Shown in pieces: positions 33,912 through 46,430 of a stretch of 64,000 nucleotides of DNA (the first letter of the stretch is position 1; every line of letters starts with the position of its first letter). The stretch is from positions 62,001 to 126,000 of the forward strand of contig JANUWF010002280.1 in NCBI GenBank assembly GCA_026120185.1. Direction: 5' to 3'. The position numbers and the translations under genes were made by a program. Under the pieces are notes generated by a model. It was not told the DNA's origin. It was given only the letters and a program-made list of their open reading frames with translations, and did no database searches. This stretch comes from Voacanga thouarsii (Eukaryota > Streptophyta > Magnoliopsida > Gentianales > Apocynaceae).

Positions 33912-35954
33912 TAAAGGAATTGACATTCACAGAGCAAGCTTTCACAGTGAACAAAAATGGAAGAACATGAACATTATATATCAAAGTATGGAAGCATCAT
34001 GGTGGGCTTAAAATATACCTGTTGGAGCCTTTAAAACTTGAAGAATATTGAAGAAATCTCTGAAGCATAGAAACAACTTTCTTCCTTCAACATCCATGAA
34101 CACCAGTGAACCTCCGTGCACTGAAGCTTCTTCCTTCCTCCGGTGGAATGCTTGCTTTCCGGCTTACGAAATATGACCCAGCCTAATTTACCGTTGGTGA
34201 GCACACAATTGGAAGAAAGAAAAATGATCATTGATTTTCTCTCATTTTCACAGGGTGTTCATCCTCCCTCTCAGTTGGCTTTCATCCATTAAAAACAAAA
34301 ACCAGTGGAGAAGGCCAAAAGCCAGGAGAGAAACAGTCACAAGGAAGAGAGAGAAAGCTAAGATCCATGGAAAAATATTTTTATTTATTTTCCCTTTCTT
34401 TTATTTATTTTTTCACACAGAAAGCCAAGAGTCATGAAACCAAAAATAATTATTTTGATAAAAATAATATTTTCGGGATATAATACCCGAATATTATTTA
34501 CAAATTAAATTTCGGCTTCACTCTAAACTCTTCTAAATTGTGTCCGAAAAAATCCTATGGTCCAGGCTATTATACCAAAATAATATTTATTATTTTTCTT
34601 GGACCCGAAAAATCCAAAACAATAAATATTAATTATTTTCCTTGGGATTAAATAAATAACCCAATAAATAATTAATGAACCTAAATGAATAAAAATAATT
34701 AAACTTTAATTATTTATTTCTTGAGATTTAATTAAATAAATAACTCAATAAATAATTAAGTAATAATTATTTTCCTTTAGTTTAAGTCCCGGTTAATTTT
34801 CTAATTATTCAAACTGGACCCAAGTCTTAAATAATTAATTAACCCATTAAACCAGATAATAAATTTCTCTCCATTTATTTTATTCTAGTCCAATAATAAA
34901 TTAGACTTCCCGAATAAAATAAAACTCTCTCAACTGAGATCATTTTCTCAACCCAAAAATTAATTAGGACTTACGGGCTATTCCAAGGACCAAAAAGACA
35001 CATCGTCTTGGCTACTAAAATGACCAAAATACCCATATTATATAAATAGATGTATTTTACATTTTAAATATTTTCTAATATCACCATAAGGAATTATTGA
35101 CCCTAAGGACAATGCTGCATAAGCAGAGTCTTCGACCTACAAGTGAAAATGACTAAAATACCCCTCTACACATCGCCGTACATTTAGAGAGGAAGAAGTG
35201 TACTAACACCTCTCTAAAAGATATCTACCATCATTAGGCCTCTAGTCCAATGATCCACGACTTCCTGGAGTGTTTCCGCTTTCCAATGGAGCAACCCTAA
35301 AGCAAATATCCAAGTCACGTTTCTCAGGGCCCTGGATATTTAGATCATCCAGACAACCACAAGGAGCGATATGGTGTAGAAACTATCTTGTACAAGTCTG
35401 TCTTAACTAACTAGTCACACATACCCAACATACAAGTATATTGGCCATCCGATAGAACCTCAACTATAGTATATCAAAGCATATGTTTCCAGCTTCGCCA
35501 GACCACCAACTCATACTCAAGTCAAAGAGTACTAGTCCACGCTGTAACAGTAGTAGATTAGGTTTCTTCCATATAGTACTTTTTAGAAACCATTACTACA
35601 GGTCATGTTCTACGTATTCGAAATACGCTTATGTCATGAAGTGAGTGGTCTACTCACTGGCTAAAGGTAAGTCATTTCCCCATTTGGAATTCATAACATA
35701 ATAACCTAAACATGATGAGATTCTCATTCTCATCAATCAGTTAAGAACGACTGTTTATGTGTTTAAATAACCCATGATCCATACCTTACTATGAAAGACC
35801 TCCATTCATATGGATCACTTATTTATACACAATGGGTCTGTTCCAAACGAAATTGTACCCAAATAAAGAAAATTATTTCACAAAAAATTTCCGATAAATA
35901 ACATATTCGATATTTTCATCAGAAAAACTAGTCTAAGAGGGCATATTCCCAACA
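33912..35954 (-). repeat. Element A'' 3' LTR
   Basis: Reverse complement of the family-A LTR. On the plus strand it runs from AAGGAATTGACATTCACAG to CATATTCCCAACA. The terminal TG is mutated at the left end (TA on the plus strand). No other features stand out. Confidence 0.92.
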
Positions 35955-35969
35955 ATCTCCCACTTGCAC
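35955..35969 (-). other. Polypurine tract of element A''
   Basis: On the minus strand GTGCAAGTGGGAGAT lies immediately before the LTR start TGTTGGGA. Confidence 0.8.
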
Positions 35970-35984
35970 TCTAAGACAAAGTAG

Positions 35985-37150
35985 TCCTTAGGTGCCTATC
36001 CCAATGGCGTCTAAGTGTCTCTTGAAGACCCTAAGCCAAAGTCTTGGTGAATGGATCTACTAGATTGTTCTCGGAGGCAATTTGTACCACCACCACATCC
36101 CGTCTCTGGATGAAATCCCTGTCCAGGTGGTACTACCTCACTATATGCTTTCCCTCCTTGTGGTTCTAAGGTTCCTTAGAGGTACTTAAGAATATGTTTT
36201 ACAGCATGCCAATGAACCTCCCCAAGGTTTAACTGACATCTGCTAACTAAGCCTACAGCAAAGCAGATATCTGGCCTAGCACACAGTATATCGTACATGA
36301 GACTTCCCACAGCCGAAACGTTGGGAATCCTACTCATCCTGTCCTTTTCTTCTTGAGACTTAGGACAATCCCTTGAAGAAAGAGATAACCCATATCTACA
36401 AGGGATCAGAGCTCTCTTGCCTGAGTCTATGCTGTACTTGGCCAGCATCTTGTCAATGTATGCGACTTGAGATAATCCTAACATTCTCTGCTTCCTATTT
36501 CTAAGAAGTCTAAACCCAAGAATGTAGCTGGCTTCTCCCAAATCCTTCATACTGAATTGACTAGATAGCCAAACTTTTGTAGATAACAATGACCCTACAT
36601 TATTTTCAATGAATAGAATGTCATCTACACATAAGACAAGAAAAACCACATTAAACCCCTCAAGATTCTTGTACACGCATGGTTCATCCTCGTTTCTAAT
36701 AAAACTGTAAGACTTCACAGTCTCATTGTAACGAATGTTCCATGCTTCCGATGCTTGCTTAAGTCCACAAATGGACTTCTTAAGCTTGCAAACTATATGT
36801 TCTTGGCCGTCAGCAATAAAACCTTCCGGTTGGGACATATAGATGTCATTGCTAAGATGGCCATTCAAAAAATGCCGTCTTGACATCCATTTACCATATC
36901 TCGTAGTCATAGTGACATGCGATGGCAAGGAGGATACGGATGGATTTAAGCATGGCCACCGGGGAAAAGGTTTCCTTATAATCGATCCCTTTTTACGAGT
37001 TTACCTTTTGCCACAAGCCTAACTATGAAGGTTTCCACCTTCCCATCTGCTCCCCTCTTTCTCTTATACACCCACTTACACCCATTGGGTTTTATCCCTT
37101 CAGGTGAAGCTACAAGATCTCAAACCTGATTGAAGTACATAGACTCAATC
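35985..37150 (-). pseudogene. Element A'' reverse transcriptase and RNase H remnant
   Basis: The RT N-terminus ([11 protein letters not shown]) lies near 37080 and is followed by stops. TGG TAA appears at 36896-36891 where the sister copy A' has TGA CAA. A +1 shift follows near 36870. The frame is then open from 36928 to 36176 and includes the active site as CVDDIL at 36631-36614, in place of YVDDIL in A'. After HILKYL the sequence jumps to the last part of RNase H (SKEP, NHKEGKH). Roughly 330 bp of RNase H present in A' is therefore deleted. The last frame decays before the polypurine tract. Confidence 0.88.
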
Positions 37151-37160
37151 TTAGCTTTCA

Positions 37161-38567
37161 TTACTTCATGTCATAGATTTGCATCAGCATCAGCAATTGC
37201 CTCCTCGTATCTAGTGGAGTCTTGTTCCTGATGGTCAGAGACCAGCTCAAAAGCTTCTCCATTCCATCTATCCGGAACCCTAGACACTCTCCCACTGCGA
37301 CAAGGCACCATTTGTACAAGCTCTTGAGGTTGTGCCCCTTATTGTTCACAATCGAGTCAGAAGAAGTTACTTTCGAAGATAACTTCTCCTCGAGTTCCAA
37401 CCTAGTTGAACCTTTTCGTGGAAGTACTTTGATCATCCTCTAAGTATCTAGCATTGGTACTACCCAGTACCTGCTGCTCCTTAGGATTATAAAAGTAACT
37501 ACCCTTTGTTCCTTTTGGATACCCAACAAAATAGTATAATTCTTACCTTGGTTCCAACTTATCTCCCTTGATCAGTACATAAGCTGGACAACCCCATATC
37601 TTGAGATGAATTTGGACTTGGCTTACTCCTAGTCCACATCTCATAGGGAGTCCTAGGTACTGACATGGAAAGCACCAAGTTCAGAATGTATGCCGCTGTT
37701 TCCAAGGTATATCCCCAAAATGAAACTAGAAGAGTAGCATGAGACATCATGCTTCTGACCATTTCCATCAATGTCCTGTTCTTTCTCTTAGCTACTCCGT
37801 TCTGCTGGGGTGTCCTCAGCACAGAGAGTTGAGATACTATTTCATGATATACCATGTAGTCCTTGAATTCACCTAGGAGGTACTCTCCACCACGATCCGA
37901 TTGTAAGGTCTTGATTAATTTACCTGTCCGACGCTCAACTTTAGCCTTAAACTCTTCGAACTTATCAAAAGAGTCAGACTTGCATCTTATCAGGTAAACT
38001 TAACCAAACCTTGTACAATCATCCGTGAAAGTGATGAAGAATTCAAAACCTCCTCTAGCTAGCGTAGACAATAGACCACACACATCAGTGTCAACAAGGC
38101 TCAGTACCTCCTTGGCACAATCCGCCTTTGGGATAATAGACCATTTGGTCATTTTTCCCATTAGGCAAGATTCACACTCAGGCCAACTTTCCAATCTCAA
38201 TGTGCCCAAAGGCCCATCATGGATTAACCTCTGAATCCTAGTTGAGTTAATGTGACCAAACCCCAGATGCCAAAGATTTGAGTCATTGATATTGGTCTTT
38301 TTCTTCTTAGTTAAAGGTTCAAATTGAGCGTTATTTGATTGAATATTAATAGGGTTTAAATAGAATAGATTTCCATATATGTGCCTAGTACATAATATTT
38401 CTCCATTTCTACTGATAGAAATACCAGTATGGAAATATTCAGAATATCTTAGATTTATAAGTTTTGCAACTAAAATCAAATTCTGACGAAAACCAGGTAC
38501 ACATAAAATATCTATTAAAACCACTTTCTTATTACAATCAATAACAAGATCCAGCTCTCCCACTGCA
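37161..38567 (-). pseudogene. Element A'' integrase (with pre-integrase zinc region)
   Basis: The frame 38563-38000 carries the GAG-pre-integrase region (LWHLGFGHIN, then CESCLMGKMTK) and the start of the core (VDTDVCG, FTDDCTRFG). A stop follows, then shifted coding with SDRGGEY near 37880. Next comes the frame 37855-37559 with RTPQQNGVAKRKNRT. In that motif the catalytic Glu of the D,D,E triad is Lys (codon AAG, at 37789-37787). The tail to 37161 is a low-similarity linker to RT. The enzyme would be inactive even without the stops. Confidence 0.85.
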
Positions 38568-38569
38568 AG

Positions 38570-39505
38570 GGCCTAGACTTGTGCTCCAATTCTCACGCGT
38601 AATCTATGTTTGCCCTTCTTGAGTCTACTTATCTTTCTAAACCCCTAGAAGGAGTTACAAATATGATCAGTGGCTCCTGAATCAACAATCCAAGTGGAAG
38701 TTGATCCAACCATTGATATAGACTCTAGATAGAGAACATTACTTGTAGGGTTTTTCTTGAATTGAAGATTTGGACACTCCTTTTTTCTAGTGTCCCTTCT
38801 TCCCATATTTGAAGCACTTGCCCTTCAGTTTGTCTTTGGGCTGGGTCTTGGGCTAGGCTACTGTGTATCCCTTCTTCCTACTGAATTTTCTAGACTTGGA
38901 CCCAGTTCTTGAGGAAGAAGACTTAGCAATCATGGCCATAGAATGTGGCTTCATGACCTTCTCTGCCATTTGGAGTTCCTTTATCAACTCAGTCAAACTT
39001 ATATTTAACTTGTTTGAACTAAGTAAAGGAAACTAGTAGAGATTCGAGAACCATATCCACTTGGCTCTCGGGATCACTAATAGCCCCTAAGATTTCCGCC
39101 TCCTCGAAAGCAGCAATAAACTTGAGCATATGCTCCCTCAGCCATCTTAGAGTTTATTATATTTGAAGAACCTCCTGCCTACGGGCCGGCTCTTATCTGC
39201 GAACATAGTGGCCAATGACTAACTAATGCAGAAGCTATGTGCTCGTATTTAGACTGGAGCACATTAGACATAGAGACTAGTATATAGCAACGTGCCATTT
39301 CATTAGCCTTCTTTCATGCCTTCACAGCCCCTCGCTCTCATGTCGGTGGAACAATCCCCGATTACAGAGTAGGTCTCGTAAAGAACATACTTATACTCCA
39401 CGGCTGTGAGTATTATATCCAGGTTCCTCTTCTAGTCCACATAGGTTGGTCCCGTTTATTCTCACAGAGAATAACGGCCAAAGGACTAAAAGAACCTCCC
39501 ACCAT
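38570..39505 (-). pseudogene. Element A'' gag and protease
   Basis: The ATG at 39505-39503 starts MVGGSFSPLAVILCENK. Numerous stops and shifts follow. Recognisable pieces are the nucleocapsid knuckle CFKYGKKGH near 38816-38790 and the protease site DSGATDHIC at 38683-38657. In the knuckle the second Cys is Tyr (codon TAT, 38807-38805) and a stop follows the His. Copia gag and protease lie in the expected order before integrase. Confidence 0.75.
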
Positions 39506-41410
39506 TTTCGAAAAATAATAAAAGAAAGGAATAAATTTGTGAAAATAAATTTTGTGCACAGAAATTAATTTGGCTCTTAAGAAAACTGACATAGCTTTTT
39601 TTGGAAGATTAACAGTTCCCTAAGCTAAGTGTAATAACCACCACAAATCAATTTCCCTTCTAGGTAATGATCTAGAGAATAACTCCATCGTGGGATAGTC
39701 GTTTTCTCTCTATTTCCTATGGACAATTCTCGCACTATTACCTCCAACGTGGGCTGGCCGATTATAGTACGTATCTCTGGTCATTAATTACATCATTCCA
39801 TTAGATCTAAATCCTTGTGGTATCCATATCTTATACGGGTTCACTCCCAGGGTGACGCGAGGGGGACCCACGATCTCTAATGAGGACCGTGATGGAAGTC
39901 GTGGGGCCGTTGGAACCCCTCTCCCACTTAGTCTTTTAAAATAAAGTTTTCTGGAAAAAAATCCGTTTGAAATTTCCATTAAGTTCTCCTTTAACTTAAA
40001 ATTAAAATATCCAAGTCCATTAAAATCTCAATGCCAAGGATTATATCCTTTGAGAGAATTTATCCGTGGACTAATTTTATTTAAATTAAAACTTAATGAT
40101 TTCAAAATTTTTCCAATTAAAACTTTACTCGAGACATTGGTCTCAATTTTACTTAACAAAACAATTTTTCTTTATGCAAAATAAAATAAAATGGCTTTCT
40201 ATTTTAACTTACAAAAATATCTAAATCCAATATATTTTCTATGTCAATGATTAAATCCTTTAAGAAAATAGCCAAGGATTAATTTTTATTCCAGATAAAA
40301 TAACCATTTAATTTTTTTTAAAGAAATATGTTTTTTTCCTTGCATAAATATTCCCAAAGACTTTGGTCTTTGAGAAACCGCACATATAGGTACACAAAAT
40401 AAATAGAATGCTAAAAAACAGTAAACGTTTTCATACTTTTCTATTTTTAAACCTATGTGCCCAAATAATAGAATTAAACACATTAATCCATTAATTAATG
40501 TTCTTGTTTAATTCTAAAATCCTTTACTAATATTTTTCATGTAAATATATTCCAAGAATATAAACTATTGCAAAAATATTAACTTCGCTTGGTATGTGAC
40601 TCAAATTAAAATTTAAAAATAATAATAAAAATAAAATAAAATAAAATAATAATTTTTTTACTGGCGGTCCAAGTGAACCGGATCACTGGATCCGCGCTCG
40701 CAGGCACTGCGGTTCACTGCTGCCCCGGTGAGCCGGTCGCACTGGATCACGCTCGCTGCAGCCCGTGGAGCAGCCCAGACCCGCGACCCGCACCGGAAGC
40801 CCCCCGTTAACCCGCACCCTGCTCCGCCTTGGTTGACCCGCGCGCGTGCCTCTCATGTGCACCCGACTGGATCCGCATCTTGGCCCATGGAGCACGCCCG
40901 CGCCCGCTTAGTCTCACATGTTGACAAGCACGATGACCCGCTCTTCAACCCATTCCTGCGTGCAAATTGCAATTGCATCGGCACAAGCGGCTCCAATTCA
41001 AGGGAATTGGCTCGGCTACACGGCTCAACAAAAGCGGCTCCTCACACAGAATTTTCGGCTCGGCTTGGCGCGGCGCGGCTCCAACGACGGCTTAGGAATA
41101 GTAACCTCCTTCTCCGAAGCATTTTCTGGGTTCTGTCATCTGCGTTTTCTTCTACAATTTGCTTTGTTGGGCTTCTTTGGATATTTTTCATTACAAAAAT
41201 TCATCCAAACCAAAACAACAATTGCCTATACCCATTTAAATTGGGTTTACACGATCCAAACAGCTAAACCAAATTTCACAGTAAGCTCTGTGAAAATTTG
41301 CAGACAACTATTCCCATACCATTTCAAGCGAATGATCACATATTTAAGCTCCAAACAATGTTCTTCTCCATTTTTATTAGCTAACATGCTCCCTAAGTCA
41401 ATCAAATTCA
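39506..41410 (-). other. Element A'' leader, with a GC-rich segment
   Basis: Non-coding region between the 5' LTR and gag. It is AT-rich at 39960-40660 with an AAAATAAAAT run near 40625-40650. A GC-rich block of about 400 bp (40665-41070) contrasts strongly with all neighbours. Open frames within that block run in several phases and look like chance. The phrase TGCTCCCTAAGTCAAT occurs twice near the LTR edge (41388 and 41411). The primer-binding site was not identified. Confidence 0.55.
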
Positions 41411-41990
41411 TGCTCCCTAAGTCAATATTATTCACAGAGCATGCTTTCACAGTGAACAAAAATGGAAGAACATGAACATTATATATCAGAGTATGGAAGC
41501 ATCATGGTGGGCTTAAAATATACCTGTTGAAGCCTTTAAAACTTGAAGAATATTGAAGAATTCTCTGAAGCACAGAAACAGCTTTCTTCCTTCAACATCC
41601 ATGAACACCAGTGAACCTCTCCGTACACTGAAGCTTCTTCCTTCCTCCGGTGGAATGCTTGCTTTCCGGCTCACGGAATATGACCCAGTTTAATTTACCG
41701 TCGGTGAGCACACAATTGGAAGAAAGAAAAATGATCATTGATTTTCTCTCATTTTCACAGGGTGTTCATTCCCTCTCAGTTGGCTTTCATCCATTAAAAA
41801 CAAAAACCAGTGGAGAAGGCCAAAAGCCAGGAGAGAAACAGTCACGAGGGAGAGAGAGAAAGCCAAGAGCCATGGAAAAATATTTTTATTTATTTTCCCT
41901 TTTCTTTTATTTATTTTTTCACACAGAAAGCCAAGAGTCATGAAACCAAAAATAATTATTTTGATAAAAATAATATTCCCGGGATATAAT
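41411..41990 (-). repeat. Element A'' 5' LTR, left segment (interrupted by the hAT)
   Basis: Matches 33920-34480 of the 3' LTR. It ends with the hAT target duplication GATATAAT at 41983-41990. Confidence 0.85.
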
Positions 41991-42379
41991 TAGGGCTGTT
42001 CAAACGGTTAACGGTTCAGTTTTCGGTTTTTTAAATCGGTTTCATTCGATTTTTAATTTTTTTGTTGTCAAATTGAACCGAACCGGTTATTGTGCAAAAT
42101 CGGGACAACCGAACCGAACTGTTTTCGGTTCGATTCGGTTCGGTCTATAACCGAAAATTAAAAATCCTAGCCCATTAAAAAAAAAAGCCCAACAGACATC
42201 ACTAAAATCCAAGTCCAATATAAAGTCCAAAATATTAAAAATGGCCCAATACACATTATTCAATCCAACCATTATAACTAATGAGTCCAATACCATTACA
42301 TATACATTACATAGGCATAAAGAAAAATATTACACAACATCACAATTCACATGATTCACAGCAGCCCCTAACCCTCCAA

Positions 42380-42637
42380 TTTTCCTCAATTGATCATATT
42401 GCTCGAGGAGCCAAAGAACAAGTTGAAGCCAAAAGAAAGTCTAAAGAATCTGTCCTGAAAGAAAGAGCAAAGAAACTCAGATCAGCTGGAAAAGACTATT
42501 CTATTTTATCAGAGGCAATGTTGTATATGAAGCACAATAATTCTGCAAAAATTTGTTTCCAATTGTGGCAAATATTCAAACCTTTACGCATGCATCTGCC
42601 ATTTGAAGGCATCTTGAAGTGTAAAATTCATGGCTAA
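42380..42637 (+). other. Coding-like plus-strand ORF inside the hAT, possible captured exon
   Basis: An open frame with protein-like, strongly charged composition (IARGAKEQVEAKRKSKESV, then LKERAKKLRSAGKDYS), opposite in orientation to the transposase. I do not recognise the family. hAT and other DNA transposons are known to capture host gene pieces, but chance or an intron of the element is possible. Confidence 0.25.
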
Positions 42638-42639
42638 GA

Positions 42640-44323
42640 CTCCAATTCCAAACAAACAAGACAAGCCTTAAATCAGTACATATGTTCTAGTGGTCAATGG
42701 AATAGATGCATGCCATTTTATGACTTCATTTAATGGATTTTATTTACATTTGTGATTTGTTTTCAAGAAAAAAACATGAACTACAGAGAGGGGCTGATTG
42801 ATTTGTCACTTGTCAATAAGATCAGAGTGATCACCAAGTCATGAAATCAATGGTTATCTACTCTAGTCCTCTTTGCTTCATACTTACGCTGCTAACACAT
42901 ACTCACCAACCCTTGGCCCCTTTCAATATCAGGCAAATTGCATACTAGTGATTCAACCAAATACAACCATTACAATAACACGTGATGCACCAAATGTCTT
43001 TGATAAATCTGAGCTATTATATTTGCCAACAAGGGAACATACCCGCTTCTTCTCATTGTTCTCAACCTACGAGAAGACAAGTACACAAGACAGCTTTTAT
43101 CTCTGTAGAAAATTGATGCTACAATAAATGATCTGATAAGGTAGGCCTCCAAGACTTACATTCTGAAAAAAAAAAACAGGAAAACAATCTTTAAGGAAAT
43201 ATTAACCATGAAACAGTAATCTCTGCCTGGACTTAAAGTGCTTAGCATTAAAAGATTCAAGATTTAGCTTTCTAATTGAACTAATGATAGAACTTTAGGG
43301 CTCAAAATTCCAATCATAGTAAAATGTGGGCTTCCATGATTGAACTTCTCGAACCAAACATCATGAAATTCTCTCAATATTATCAGCAAGGCTTTTATGT
43401 TTGATGTGGGCTTTCAACATTGATCCCTACAAACAACAGTCACATGCAAGAAATGGAAAACAACAACTACTATCAACACCTTGACAAAATATGATGAAAC
43501 CCCCTATCCAAGAACTACCATCAACCAATGACCCCACAAACATCCATATATTTCTCAATGACTCCAAACATCCAAACATACTAAAAGAAGACTGCAAATA
43601 TAAGTGACCAAACATCCAAACATGACCAAACATCCAAACATATTTCTCAATGACTCCAAACATCCAAACATCCACATATTTCTCAATGACCCCACAAACA
43701 TCCACATATTTCTCAATGACTCCAAACATCCAAACATCCATATATTTCTCAATGACCCCACAAACATCCACATATTTCTCAATGACTCCAAACATCCAAA
43801 CATCCACATATTTCTCAATAACTCCACAAACATCAAAACATCATCCAAACATTTAGAAATGAGACTATTTATCCAAACATCATCCATTATCTTTATCCAA
43901 ACATCTAGAAATGAGACCATTCAAATTGCATCATATAAGTGTCAAAGGAAAAGTAAATCATTGTGAAGTAAGACAAATAATTATGTTATCCATTTCTGCC
44001 TTGGACAGTGGACATCAATTTATTTTCTTTACTTGGTTCCTCCTATTCAAAGCGAAGTCCCCCTGAAAAATGCTCAAGTGTGAATTGAAGTTCTCAAGAG
44101 ACAAATTTAACTAAAAATATGATACTTAGGCATGAATTTAAAGAAAAATAGCTTACTTGAATTCTCAATCGCTTCAATTCTCTTCAAAAATCAAGAATGG
44201 TTGATTCATGACCACATTTTGCAAATTCTACAAAAAGGAAATTAAATGAAAAGTTAGAAAACAAATTAAGACATAAATAAATATCTACAAGTATTAAAAA
44301 GCTAAAATAGAACATAAAATAGA
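42640..44323. other. hAT non-coding region downstream of the transposase, with a minisatellite
   Basis: AT-rich sequence without recognisable genes. A minisatellite fills about 43541-43860 and is listed separately. Confidence 0.6.
43541..43860 (+). repeat. Minisatellite in the hAT, 66-bp higher-order unit
   Basis: Two related subunits alternate: CATATTTCTCAATGACCCC plus ACAAACATCCA (about 30 bp), and CATATTTCTCAATGACTCC plus AAACATCCAAACATCCA (about 36 bp). There are about three and a half pairs, followed by degenerate CATCCAAACAT copies. It causes long open frames on both strands that are not genes. Confidence 0.9.
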
Positions 44324-46430
44324 TTACCATGATCCATTTTTTTCAAGAATGTCAATGTCATCTTCAATATTAACTGGTTTTGCTTCATTACGCAACCAAT
44401 CTTTGGCACACATAAGACATTGCACCATTCTTGGAGTCAAAGAGCTTCTAAACGTGTCAAGAACATGACCTCCCATGCTAAAAGCTGACTCGGAAGCAAC
44501 CGTAGAAACTGGAGCAGCCAATATGTCACGAGCCATTTGAGCAACAATAGGAAATCTTGGAGCATTAAGCTTCCACCACTTTAGAATATCAAAATCATCT
44601 TCATCTTTTTCCCTTTCTTCACTAAGAAACTTATCCAATTCACTTTTTGTATCAACTCCCCCACCCTCATTAAGAAACATATCATACTCACACCTAGTGT
44701 CCACTTCTAAATTCCGCCTTTTTAATGATGGCTTCAATGAATATTGTGAATGCTGACTTGAAATTGAACTAGAAGATGCACTTGATGATGGCAGTGGCAA
44801 GCAATGATCAACTTGAGAAACATTCATCGTCTTATATTCCTCAAAAATCTCGTGAATACCTTCTTTCACCTTATCCCCAAGAGTAATATTATCTGAATAC
44901 ATCTTTTGAATCACCCATCCAACATAATGCAATTTAAATCGGGGATCAAGAATAACTGCATAAAACATGATGAAATTCATTTTCTCATGATTCCCCCAAT
45001 ACTTATTGTATTTATTTCTCATTCTCTTTGCCATTTGACTTAACTCTGCATCATCACTACATTCCCTGGTATTCAACAATTTAACCACATCACTAAGTTC
45101 ATGAAGCACTTGATTTGAAGTCACATATAATGAACCAGAAATCCGCAATGTAAGTTCATAGAAGTGACCCAAAAACTTTACAAAACGAGAAATATTATCC
45201 CAATCTTCCTCACTAGGTAGCCCACCATGATCAACCAGTAGATCAAATTTAAAATGTGGATCTAAATCTTCAAATCTTTGAAAGGCTTTTGCAAGACTCA
45301 AAGCTGTTTCTAACATTAAATAAGTCGAGTTCCATCTAGTGGGAACATACAAACATAATAACCTCTTGCTTTCTATCTTTTCCATTTCAACACACTCCTT
45401 AAACTTTTTCAACCTACTCGGAGATTGCCTTATATATCTAATAGCTGCTCGAACACGAGTAATGGAAGGACAAATCTCTTTTAAACCATCAGACACAACA
45501 AGATTTATTATGTGTGCTATACACCTCACATGAAGATACTTTCCCCCAAGCAAATTAGTACTCCAATTAGAAAATCTTTTCTTCAAATAACTAACAGCAA
45601 CATCATTAGAACTCGCATTATCAACAGTAATTGCAAACACATTTTCAATCCCCCAGTCAAGTAAGCATTTTTCCACCTCTTTTCCAATCGCCTCACCTTT
45701 ATGACTGTCTATTGGACAAAAATTTAGAATCCTTTTATGCAATACCCAATCATCATCTATAAAATGAGCAAGTGAGACACATATAATTAATTTGTTGTTC
45801 GTAAGTCCATGAATCAGTGGTAAGACAAATTCTCTTAGATGAATGTCTCAAAAAACCCTTCAATTTTGTCTTTTCTTCCAAATAGATATCATAGCAATCC
45901 CTTGTAATGGTAGTTCTAGATGGAATTTGGAAAGATGGGCAAGCAACGGACATGAAATGCCTAAATCCTTCTTTTTCAACAAATGAAAATGGTTGCTCAT
46001 CCACAATAATCATATATGCACATGCCTTTCTAGTATCGGTTTGATTAAACCTCCAAGTAACAACCGAACCGACCTTACCACCATGTGCAAGTGAGTGTGG
46101 TTGTTGTTTTAGTTGGGTTGCATGAGCCTCATTATTGTATGGATTTTTCAAACAGACCTTTCATGTGATTTTTCAGTGAAGTAGTACCATTTATGCTAGG
46201 ATCAACTGCATAAGAAAGACTGCAATAATTGCACCTTGCTTTTTTTCTCCATCTTCGATTGTATATTTAGTAAAATGTGACCACACAATTGATCGTGGTG
46301 CTATTTCCCTTTTCTTCTTAGAACTCCGTTGGTTGCTTGAAGTATTAGACCCTTCATGACTTGCTCGGATTATCTTGTGAATTACTCCTATGGATACTAT
46401 CTCGCTTGATCTGACATTCTACAATTAAAA
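44324..46430 (-). pseudogene. hAT transposase (BED zinc finger, RNase H-like core, hAT C-terminal domain)
   Basis: This cut-and-paste transposase binds the ends and subterminal repeats in the nucleus. From right to left there is a probable splice acceptor near 46421. Next is a BED finger (SIVWSHFTKY, CNYCSLSY, SLKNHM) at about 46300-46165, with a 1-bp shift at a T-run (46240-46246) and another near 46165. An open frame 46151-45753 contains the first catalytic Asp (TTDSW, codon 45815-45813). A 1-bp shift near 45755 leads to a 472-codon open frame 45742-44324. That frame holds the second Asp (TVDNASSND, 45622-45620), the catalytic Glu (ASESAFS, 44491-44489) and the hAT dimerisation block ending AKDWLRNEA. 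It resembles plant RICESLEEPER/Tam3-type proteins. The active site is intact and only a few small indels break it. Confidence 0.9.

Noticed and set aside
40728..41475. Long open frames in two phases through the GC-rich leader of A''
   Set aside because: They overlap in different frames, lie in a non-coding leader and show no domain. GC-rich sequence lacks stops by composition.
43541..43860. CRISPR-like regular spacing of repeats
   Set aside because: The units are adjacent and the intervening parts are themselves repeated. This is a plant genome minisatellite.
43427..43966. Open frames on both strands rich in WMFGCLESLRN or ILNDSKHPN repeats
   Set aside because: They are translations of the minisatellite and have no independent coding signal.
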